From positions 1-39,830 of the forward strand of contig JAKADT010000003.1 in the NCBI GenBank assembly GCA_021820245.1: a DNA stretch of 39,830 nt, written 5' to 3'. A program made the translations under genes and the position numbers. The stretch is from Thermoplasmata archaeon. GTDB taxonomy: Archaea; Thermoplasmatota; Thermoplasmata; Thermoplasmatales; Thermoplasmataceae. The notes under the pieces were generated by a model that was not told the DNA's origin, made no database searches, and worked only from the letters and a program-made list of their open reading frames with translations. Shown piece after piece: positions 1-6,369 of this stretch; position 1 is the stretch's first letter; every line of letters begins with the position of its first letter.

Positions 1-110
1 TTTTTCAGAAACCCGGGAATCGAGAAATTATATTCCGGTGTGACTATCAGGAAACCGTCTGAATTCTTGATTGAATTCCTGAACTTTTCTATGTAAGGGT
101 TCTTTTCATC
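1..110 (-). pseudogene. NAD(P)H-dependent FMN reductase, interrupted, downstream part (partial)
   Basis: Read on the minus strand from 110 to the window edge, this is open and encodes a segment with the motif TPEYNFSIPG. That is the typical TPEYN-SIPG-LKN flavin-binding signature of the NADPH-dependent FMN reductase/azoreductase family (flavodoxin-like fold). The matching upstream part of the same protein lies at 1614-1787, on the other side of the IscB element. Joining codon 1614-1616 directly to codon 108-110 restores one continuous frame reading YNQDLE then DEKNPY. The gene runs out of the window on the left, so its end is not seen. The family assignment is from motif recognition; loss of function is inferred from the interruption. 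Confidence 0.72.
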
Positions 111-1361
111 TAACTCCCAAGGATACCCACCTTCTTCATAGGTGAGAGGAATTGGGCAGTGAACCTCAATCCTTTTCCATATTTTACCAGTTTGACCTTC
201 TTCGTGTTTATGTCCATCTTCTTTTCTCTTCCTTTTATTACGATTGATTTACCATAGTTATGCACACCGACAACACTGAATCTCTCATGATCATGCAGAA
301 TCATGTCTCCAGGCTGGAATGCATATCTTTTCCTTCTTATTGATGGCCTGAATCCCTTCCTGTTCGTCTGGATGGAACGGTTGTTCCTCCTTCTCTGTGT
401 GATTGTAAATGGCAATGTCCTGATCTGATCAGTTCCTCCGGCTATTACAAATGCGTCATTGACATGGGTTTTATCCAATCCCATGGCAATACGATTCTTC
501 TTTGTGATGAATCCCAATGTATGTTCTGATCCTGTAAGTTGTGTAAGCTTCCACCTTACAGTGTTCATGAATGCTGCATCTCTCATGGTGATCAATGCCA
601 TCTTCCTCACTTCAGGATGTCCAAACTCTTCTGCTGTGAGGTTGTTCTTCTTCTGGTTACAGTTGTGACATGAGATTGCGAGATTATTGACCGTATCGGG
701 ACCATCTCTTGATCTGGGCGTTAGATGCTCTATTTCAAGAGGCACACCTGTCTTGCCACAATAGACGCACTTTCTGTGAAACTTCTCAAGGAGGTATTCC
801 CTGATCTCATATCCCTGAAGTTCTCCCTGCTGGTATTCTATTCCACTCATCTCAGGATTCTGCATCTTCTGTGTATCGAAGGATGCAACCTCAATAATAA
901 CATCAGATATGGGGAGTATTCTTTTCAGTTTCCCAATAAGTCTCATGTGTGTCTGGAGTTTGTGATCTATGCTGGGTGCAAACCATCCTTCCTTTTTATT
1001 CCCACGGTTCATGAATCTCGGTTGCCTGTACCAGAGTTTATTTCTTCTATTCCTGCGGTACATCGCCTTCTCCTGATTCAGTTTCGGTATATCTGTTCTT
1101 ATGACCGCTTCTCCTGATATCAGTTCTCTTCTTTCTGTTACCACGGAGAATCCAATGTATTTATAGCCGGGAATCAGTTCCAAGTCTTACTGGCTGTTTA
1201 GTCTCCCCGGTTGCATAGAGAAGCTGGATGGTGAATGGATTTGAGATTGCAACCTTTGCCCTGTTCTCTTTCAATAGCTTTCTTGCCTTCCCTGGTGTTG
1301 TTGGCATTAATGGCTCATTGCGCATGTTTATGACGGGAACCCTCAGGTCCCGTCCAGTCAT
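110..1361 (-). pseudogene. iscB: IscB RNA-guided nuclease, broken by a one-base frameshift
   Basis: Two reading frames together give a full IscB. The upstream frame (1361 down to 1161) has the PLMP domain, with the PLMPTTPGKARKLL motif and a GTD that opens RuvC-I. The second frame (about 1183 down to 110) continues with PGYKYIGFSVV (rest of RuvC-I), an arginine-rich bridge helix (RRNRRNK), IIEVASFD (RuvC-II), an HNH domain with two CxxC pairs and EIEHLTPRSRDG, and HVNDAFVIAG (RuvC-III). Deleting the base at 1172 would read GTDPGYKYIGFS without a break, so one inserted base splits the gene exactly in RuvC-I. All other catalytic motifs look intact. The start was put at ATG 1361 because the longer frame upstream overlaps the structured RNA. 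The stop lies on the insertion junction. It could be a recent mutation, a sequencing error or a translated frameshift. Confidence 0.85.
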
Positions 1362-1613
1362 GCCTGACTGTAGGTCCACATGGGGGTTGTTAGAAGGGGT
1401 TTTTAAGCTCTGCTCACTGAGAGTTTCCTCTCTGTTTAAAGACAGAGTCACAGAGCTACGGACTTGTGGAGCATCCGTAGGTGTGCATGTATTTCTCCCG
1501 ACTAACTTCTGCTTTTCTCTCATGTTTTTCTCCATGTTGTTAAAGCCCCCTAATCAACTCTTGCGATGTCCCTCACGAGACAGGCCCACGACTTCGGTCG
1601 TGGGTAGTTGACT
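111..1613 (-). mobile_element. IscB (IS200/IS605-like) element inserted in an FMN reductase gene
   Basis: About 1.5 kb separates two halves of one FMN reductase gene, which defines both ends to within a base or two. The right end (minus-strand 3') carries a small hairpin at 128-144 (CACCT, 7-nt loop, AGGTG). The left end carries a perfect 8-bp hairpin with a four-base loop at 1585-1604. Subterminal hairpins at both ends and the absence of an obvious target duplication are known for IS200/IS605-type elements. Inside are only iscB and its omega RNA. No TnpA (Y1 transposase) is present, so mobility would need a transposase supplied in trans. The insertion and gene content are visible; the mobility mechanism is inferred from the family. 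Confidence 0.78.
1362..1613 (-). ncRNA. omega RNA (HEARO-type) of the IscB element
   Basis: The stretch upstream of iscB is rich in hairpins on the minus strand: a perfect 8-bp stem at 1585-1604, a 7-bp stem at 1456-1480 (CTACGGA with TCCGTAG) and a 6-bp stem at 1430-1447 (CTCTGT with ACAGAG). IscB elements are known to carry a structured guide RNA (omega RNA, earlier called HEARO) immediately upstream of iscB, with the guide drawn from the host DNA 5' to the element. Here that guide would be host sequence at 1614-1629 and just beyond. The exact 5' and 3' ends of the RNA cannot be read; the boundaries given are the element end and the iscB start. Confidence 0.68.
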
Positions 1614-1787
1614 TTCAAGGTCCTGATTGTAAAGAGGTATCCCTGAAATATCTGCTATTTCAAGAATGGATGAGTCAGGCATGAGTCTCTGCGCCTCCCT
1701 TAGAAGCATCCCATTATAGGAACCTTTTCGAAAACTTCCTCCAAAGCCCGTTATCCTTATTTCCTTCTGAACATCAACCGTGCCACA
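1614..1787 (-). pseudogene. NAD(P)H-dependent FMN reductase, interrupted, upstream part
   Basis: The minus strand reads RITGFGGSFRKGSYN and, at its end, GIPLYNQDLE. The family usually starts GISGSLRKGSYN (phosphate-binding loop) and has LPLYNQDLE about 40 residues later. The next residues of the protein are encoded at 110-1, beyond the IscB element. No ATG, GTG or TTG occurs in this frame between the upstream stop (1788-1790) and the GFGGS loop. A GTG at 1786 opens a short frame that stops after nine codons, so a second small frameshift near 1765-1775 is likely. The gene therefore seems to be decaying in addition to being interrupted. Confidence 0.66.
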
Positions 1788-1798
1788 TTATTGTAAAA

Positions 1799-1808
1799 CA
1801 ATATTTAA
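1799..1808 (-). promoter_or_regulatory. TATA-like box of the interrupted FMN reductase gene
   Basis: Minus-strand TTAAATATT lies about 20-25 bases upstream of the GTG at 1786. That is the spacing expected for an archaeal promoter driving a leaderless mRNA. If active, transcription would run through the 5' gene fragment into the IscB element and could produce the guide plus omega RNA as one transcript (inference). Confidence 0.35.
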
Positions 1809-1812
1809 CCTA

Positions 1813-1987
1813 TAGGAGAGCTGACATACTCTCCCCGGCTAAATTGGTGGTTCTGACCTTTGTTCCGCTTTAGTCTTTATCCCTCACGGTCCGGAAGGTT
1901 TTGTGAGAACCCACTACCGGGTTTTAAGGTCGCTACCGATTTCAAAGGTGCCTCTTCATGGGCATACGTGATCCCCTGCGCGCATCA
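1813..1987 (-). mobile_element. Remnant of a TnpB-type element end (decayed)
   Basis: The + strand at about 1820-1842 reads GACATACTCTCCCCGGCTAA, which resembles the end sequences of many IS200/IS605 elements. On the minus strand, 1984 down to 1877 is an open tail of 35 codons containing AHEEAPLKSVATL and then a stop. It resembles the low-complexity C-terminal tails of TnpB proteins. No zinc-finger or RuvC part is left. The identification rests on recalled similarity of the end sequence and tail, so it is tentative. It lies directly beside the IscB insertion. Confidence 0.35.
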
Positions 1988-2041
1988 CTTTCTGGTTATT
2001 CTTCCAAACAAATCTGTCCTTCCAGCATTGGGGAGCATGGG

Positions 2042-2701
2042 TTATATGTCTAAATCTTTGTCATCAATGGATTTGCCATTTCGAGACACCATTGATAGGA
2101 TGTGAATCAAGATGAGTAAGTCAAGAACCAGGATGCCGTAAATTTCATTTTCTGCTACTGATCTGAATCTTATTGACACTTCAACAATCCAAGCTATGAC
2201 GTTGAATACAAACATAGTTGTTCCATAGAGCTGAAATTTTCGTAATATCAATGAGATGCCGACTATCAGGAAGGAGATTTTGCCAAGAAGAAAGAACCAC
2301 TCGGCCAAAAACACATGAGGGTATGTCCCTTCATGATAAACGCCGACAAGAGCCAGAAAGAGACCTGCAAGGATTAGAAAAGAAAAACCAGTAATCTCCA
2401 CACGGCTTCCGGATCTATTTATAACAGTCACCGAGTACAGTCCAATTAAGAGCCCGGTGATCATAAGCCCCCCGTTGTATACGAACGGATAGTTCGGATA
2501 AGGGTGATCACTCGAATTTATTGACTTTCCCCCAAGATCACTCAGAGCGTTTACAGTCACATGAAACCATGGATTTAGATAAATTGCGAGTGAAATAGTA
2601 AACCAGGCAAACAGTATTGAAAGTACAGCGAAAAAAACAGGAAGATACCAAGTCTTGGGGCTTAATGTTGACATTCCTTGGCGCGGTATACCATGTGCCA
2701 T
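2042..2701 (-). CDS. DUF998-type multi-pass membrane protein
   Basis: This 219-residue protein has about six hydrophobic helices, the first at roughly residues 17-42. After the first helix comes NPWFHVTVNALSDLGG, and later PFVYNGGLMITGLLIGLY, which fit the DUF998 family of archaeal and bacterial membrane proteins. The biochemical role of that family is not known to me. The start is either ATG 2701 or the ATG at 2674 (residue 10); a TATA-like ATTATAATC lies at about 2716-2724. The short C-terminal tail is acidic. No operon partner: the next gene on either side is on the other strand or is a mobile-element remnant. Confidence 0.68.
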   Translation of the reverse strand: MAHGIPRQGMSTLSPKTWYLPVFFAVLSILFAWFTISLAIYLNPWFHVTVNALSDLGGKSINSSDHPYPNYPFVYNGGLMITGLLIGLYSVTVINRSGSRVEITGFSFLILAGLFLALVGVYHEGTYPHVFLAEWFFLLGKISFLIVGISLILRKFQLYGTTMFVFNVIAWIVEVSIRFRSVAENEIYGILVLDLLILIHILSMVSRNGKSIDDKDLDI

Positions 2702-2765
2702 TAATAATCTTACCCGTGATTATAATCACAGTTTAGCCGCATAAATTGATTCTTCACGTATCGGG

Positions 2766-3025
2766 TTTTAACATATCGAGCTGGAATTCCCTTTTCGCAA
2801 AACATGGGATGAAAGCGAGTGAAAATATATTGTGGTTGTCTGGATATTGTTCAGTCAGCTGGTAGACAGGAGTGAAAGAGGATGGATAGCATATTGCTTC
2901 ATGCGTGCCTGTGTATGCAAAGTGGAAGACTTAGCATGTATGACAGAGTACCTTCGGACCGAGGGAAATTCCAGTTCATTGAAATTACATCAGCAACTAT
3001 TGAAGCAGGAAATTCCTTGTGAATT
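2766..3025 (+). repeat. Diverged intergenic repeat, copy 1 (probable IS-end fossil)
   Basis: The stretch between the DUF998 gene and tpiA matches 18624-18880. Shared blocks include GTTCAGT, AGTGAAAG, GGATA, GCTTCAT, AGCATG and GAAATTC, in the same order and nearly the same spacing, over about 190 bases (about 65-70 percent by eye). Its first 40 bases also match 19532-19577 closely (GCTGGAATTCCC then TTTCGCAA). No convincing gene is present; a 65-codon open frame at 2832 is not conserved in the second copy. The closing TTTTAAC edge resembles the right end next to the TnpB fossil at 24188, so this may be the decayed 3' end of TnpB-type elements. Confidence 0.55.
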
Positions 3026-3103
3026 ATAGAAAAGGAGGTCACCACACCTATCCCCGCATCACTAATTTTGAAAGACATTTAAATGCTGGTTACATGGGGA
3101 ATC

Positions 3104-3772
3104 ATGGAAAAACAAAGGACTGCTATTGTCAACCTCAAGAATTATAAAGAGTCAACGGGAAAAAATATTGAAAATTTTCTTGGTTCTTTGAACAGTGTTC
3201 ATACCGACGAAAAGGTGAGAATTATAATGGCCATAAATCCAATAGACCTGAAAAGTGCAAGGAAATATTCCAAATTTGAGGTATTTTCCCAGACTGTTGA
3301 TCCGGTCCCAAAAGGGTCCTTCACTGGCAAGATTCCCATGGAAAGCCTCAGTGAGATTGGCGTGAACGGGTCTTTGATCAACCACTCGGAAAACAGGATT
3401 GAACCCCAGAAGATTGAGTCGATTATTCAGATGTCCAGAACATATAGTCTTGAGACTGTTCTTTGTGTGGAATCACCTGAAGAGGCAAGCAGGTACGCAT
3501 CATTGAAACCAAATTTTATGGCCTATGAGCCACCAAGTCTAATTGGAGGCAATATATCTGTCACTACGGCGGAGCCATCAATAATAAGTGATGTGGTGAG
3601 TGTGTGTAGAACCCATGGCGTAAAAGTCCTGGTAGGGGCCGGCGTGAAGACAGGTGAGGATGCCAGAAGATCCGTAGAGTTAGGGGCCGAAGGTGTGCTT
3701 ATAGCATCTGGAATAGTAAAATCAGATGAACCGTCAAATGCACTTGAAGCAATTATCCATGGCTTGATCTAA
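3104..3772 (+). CDS. tpiA: Triosephosphate isomerase, archaeal type
   Basis: This cytosolic enzyme interconverts glyceraldehyde 3-phosphate and dihydroxyacetone phosphate in glycolysis and gluconeogenesis. It is short (222 residues), as archaeal TPIs are. NLKNYKES near the N-terminus supplies the Asn-Lys pair, NHSENR carries the catalytic histidine, AYEPPSLIG carries the catalytic glutamate of the flexible-loop region, and VGAGV plus VLIASGIV form the phosphate-binding end of the barrel. The start was set at ATG 3104, because the upstream ATG at 3083 lies inside the TATA-like CATTTAAATG (3076-3083), which is correctly placed for a leaderless start at 3104. It is a single-gene unit preceded by a repeat. 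Confidence 0.93.
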   Translation: MEKQRTAIVNLKNYKESTGKNIENFLGSLNSVHTDEKVRIIMAINPIDLKSARKYSKFEVFSQTVDPVPKGSFTGKIPMESLSEIGVNGSLINHSENRIEPQKIESIIQMSRTYSLETVLCVESPEEASRYASLKPNFMAYEPPSLIGGNISVTTAEPSIISDVVSVCRTHGVKVLVGAGVKTGEDARRSVELGAEGVLIASGIVKSDEPSNALEAIIHGLI

Positions 3773-3922
3773 ACACTCAAAAAATTAAGCCATAATCTCC
3801 CAAAATAGCAGTAAGCTGGTAAAACCACCAATAAGATGCGAAAGCCTAAATAAAGCAATTACATTTCACGCACATGCCTTTCGCAAAGAGGGCGTGCACA
3901 TTTAAGCAGCGTGGGACTTGAC

Positions 3923-4585
3923 ATGGCAAAGAAACCTGATGAACCATTATTCGTGGAACCTGAATTCAACGAGAGGGAATTCCTTGAGACAGAGAAAGAG
4001 AGAGCAAAGAGCACCATTGTTGTTTTTATTATAGGAGCACTGCTTGGAATATTTTCAGGTTACCTTGACCTGCTGGGATATGCCTATATTTCAGTGCTTT
4101 TGATTATCGTCTTCATAATATTCATAGCGAGAATACTTCAAAAAATGAACATCAGGATACCGAAAAGAACTTCACACAAATTATACACATACGCAGTCCT
4201 TTTCTTTTCCTGGCTAATATTCTGGATAATATTCCTGAATGCACCTTTTCATACCCTTACCGGTCCACAGTTTACAAATCTGGAATACAATAATTCTGGA
4301 ACGTGGACTGTCGTATCCTCTCACAGCGGGGTTTACAGTATTTCTGCTGGCCATAACAGTTACAAGATATATGCATATTATATACACCCACTTAACAATT
4401 CCAATGTGTATGTTAATTATACGCCTGCAGGAGGTACCTCCCTGACGCCTATCAGTTCCAATTTGCATAATAATTATTTATATTTTAATCTCACAGGCAC
4501 TGCAGGGACAACATATGATATATACCTTGATTGGAACAGCTATGGCAGAAGTGGATCAGATGAGCTGGTAATTTCAGTCTCCTGA
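3923..4585 (+). CDS. Small membrane protein with extracytoplasmic C-terminal domain, unknown function
   Basis: The protein is about 220 residues. A charged cytoplasmic N-terminus (about 30 residues) is followed by three hydrophobic segments, at roughly residues 33-53, 58-78 and 94-114. The C-terminal half is rich in Asn, Ser, Thr, Tyr and Gly with several N-x-S/T sites and looks like a beta-rich outer-facing domain. I do not recognise the family. The start was set at ATG 3923 rather than GTG 3911, because a TATA-like CATTTAAG lies at about 3898-3905. A tRNA gene follows on the same strand after 40 bases. Confidence 0.6.
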   Translation: MAKKPDEPLFVEPEFNEREFLETEKERAKSTIVVFIIGALLGIFSGYLDLLGYAYISVLLIIVFIIFIARILQKMNIRIPKRTSHKLYTYAVLFFSWLIFWIIFLNAPFHTLTGPQFTNLEYNNSGTWTVVSSHSGVYSISAGHNSYKIYAYYIHPLNNSNVYVNYTPAGGTSLTPISSNLHNNYLYFNLTGTAGTTYDIYLDWNSYGRSGSDELVISVS

Positions 4586-4625
4586 TGGAAAGTTAATTAA
4601 AAACCAAATGATCTCCAACCCAAGG

Positions 4626-4699
4626 GCAGGTGTAGTGTAGTCTGGTCAGCACGAGAGCCTTCCAAGCTTTCAACCCGGGTCCAAATCCCGGCACCTGCA
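4626..4699 (+). tRNA. tRNA-Gly (anticodon UCC)
   Basis: A complete cloverleaf can be folded. The acceptor stem GCAGGTG pairs with CACCTGC. The D stem is GTGT/GCAC. The anticodon stem AGAGC/GCTTT (with one G-U pair) encloses the 7-base loop CTTCCAA with anticodon TCC, and the T stem CCGGG/CCCGG encloses TCCAAAT. The variable loop has four bases and the discriminator is A. CCA is not encoded and no intron is present. It reads GGA (and by wobble GGG) glycine codons. Confidence 0.93.
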
Positions 4700-4811
4700 C
4701 TCCATGAGATTTTAGAAATATCTGCAAGAAAATGAAAATTTGGTTCCCATCCCCCTCTGGATTTACAAAGAAATGTGTTTTAGGATAGAATATATTTCCC
4801 TCTGATCTGTT

Positions 4812-6311
4812 TTGATATTTATTGATGGAAATAACCTGAAAATTGAGGATGTTTACGCAGTAGCAGTAAAGAATGAGAAAATTGGAGTCTCTGACGAAGT
4901 CGTTAAATGTGTTGTTAAAAGCCAGAAAAAACTTAAGGAGCTTGTAAACAAGGGTGGTGTGATTTATGGTGTCAATACAGGGTTCGGAAGCCTTCTCAAC
5001 GTACGGATATCCCAATCCGATGTGCTGGATCTGCAGAAAAACCTCATCAGAAGCCATTCATCTGGAACTGGACATCCACTGGAGAGAGAGTATGTACGGG
5101 CAATGATGGTTGTGAGGTTAAACAGTCTCTGCAAGGGTTACTCTGCGGTTTCACCTGAACTGATAGCACACGCAATGGAATTCATCAACCGTGACATAAC
5201 ACCATTCGTTCCCAGGTACGGTTCAGTTGGTGCTAGCGGTGATCTTGCACCACTGGCCCATGTGGCCCTTACACTCATGGGAGAGGGAGAGGTATTCTTC
5301 AATGGGAAAATTATGGCAGCCTCACAGGCGCTGGAGGAGACCGGCCTGAAACCGTACTCCTTCCTTGAGAAGGAGGGAGTTGCCTTCATAAACGGCACTT
5401 CCACAATTTCCGGAATACTTGCTGTTAACCTGCATAGATCAATGGATGTATTGAGAAATGCAATACTTTCTGCTGCAATATCATTTGAAGGGCTGAAGGG
5501 AACCAGGAGAGCATATACCCCATGGGCGGTGGAATCAAGACCACATAAGGGTCAGATAGCAATTGCCAGAAATTTCCTCAAGTTGATTGATGGAAGCAGG
5601 ATCATAGAAAAATCCACCAAGGATAAAGTTCAGGACCCCTATTCCCTGAGATGCATTCCACAGGTATATGGAGCAGTCCTTGATACCCTAAAATATGCTC
5701 AATCCGTTTTAACCACCGAGATAAACTCCGCCACAGATAATCCTCTTGTGGGAGATGATGAGGTTATATCTGTAGGAAATTTTCACGGTGAGCCAGTTGC
5801 ACTTGTATCTGATTTTGTTGCCATTGCAATGACTGACCTTGGAAACATGATTGAAAGGAGGCTAGCAAGAATAACAGATGAGAATCTCAGTGGACTTCCT
5901 CCCTTTCTTGTTGAGAACAGCGGCCTCAATTCTGGTTACATGATCCCACAATATACGGCAGCAGCCCTGTGTAACCGAAATAAAACTCTCTGTTTTCCAT
6001 CATCGGCGGACAGTATTCCTACTTCAGCCAATCAGGAGGATCATGTGAGCATGGGTACAAACGCTGCAATAAAACTTTCTGAAATTGTTGAAAATGTCAA
6101 GCAGATTGTGTCAGTAGAATTTCTGCTGGGATCACAGTCACTCGAATTTGCTTCTGACGAACCGTCTCCTGTTGTGAGGAAGCTTTACACGGAGATCAGG
6201 AAGAAAGTTGCCAGATTGACCGCTGATAGACCGCCATACACTGATATTCAGACTCTCAGCAGGATGATTGATGACGGAACATTTACGCGAGTTCAATTGC
6301 CACAGATCTGA
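4812..6311 (+). CDS. hutH: Histidine ammonia-lyase
   Basis: It deaminates L-histidine to trans-urocanate, the first step of histidine breakdown. The 499-residue length is normal. The Ala-Ser-Gly triad that forms the MIO prosthetic group is at residues 141-143 within GSVGASGDLAPLAH. The active-site tyrosine is in YGVNTGFG (residues 52-59). Later conserved blocks include TDNPLV, GNFHGEP and NQEDHVSMG. The start appears to be TTG 4812: no ATG lies near the domain start, and a TATA-like GAATATATTT sits about 25 bases upstream, giving a leaderless transcript. No urocanase or other hut gene is next to it, so the rest of the pathway must lie elsewhere. Confidence 0.94.
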   Translation: MIFIDGNNLKIEDVYAVAVKNEKIGVSDEVVKCVVKSQKKLKELVNKGGVIYGVNTGFGSLLNVRISQSDVLDLQKNLIRSHSSGTGHPLEREYVRAMMVVRLNSLCKGYSAVSPELIAHAMEFINRDITPFVPRYGSVGASGDLAPLAHVALTLMGEGEVFFNGKIMAASQALEETGLKPYSFLEKEGVAFINGTSTISGILAVNLHRSMDVLRNAILSAAISFEGLKGTRRAYTPWAVESRPHKGQIAIARNFLKLIDGSRIIEKSTKDKVQDPYSLRCIPQVYGAVLDTLKYAQSVLTTEINSATDNPLVGDDEVISVGNFHGEPVALVSDFVAIAMTDLGNMIERRLARITDENLSGLPPFLVENSGLNSGYMIPQYTAAALCNRNKTLCFPSSADSIPTSANQEDHVSMGTNAAIKLSEIVENVKQIVSVEFLLGSQSLEFASDEPSPVVRKLYTEIRKKVARLTADRPPYTDIQTLSRMIDDGTFTRVQLPQI

Positions 6312-6369
6312 ACCACATCCACATGAATTTTTTCGACTATCTTAAATATTCTTTAGAATTCTGGGAATA

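Noticed and set aside
1362-1535. N-terminal extension of the iscB frame up to 1535
   Set aside because: It overlaps the strong stems of the omega RNA, its peptide has no similarity to IscB, and the PLMP domain begins right after ATG 1361.
1585-1604. CRISPR-like or rho-independent terminator reading of the 8-bp hairpin
   Set aside because: It is single, not repeated, and lies at the element end where an IS200/IS605-type hairpin or omega RNA stem is expected.
2832-3029. 65-codon open frame in the intergenic repeat
   Set aside because: The frame is not kept in the second copy of the repeat at 18687-18880 and the peptide resembles nothing.
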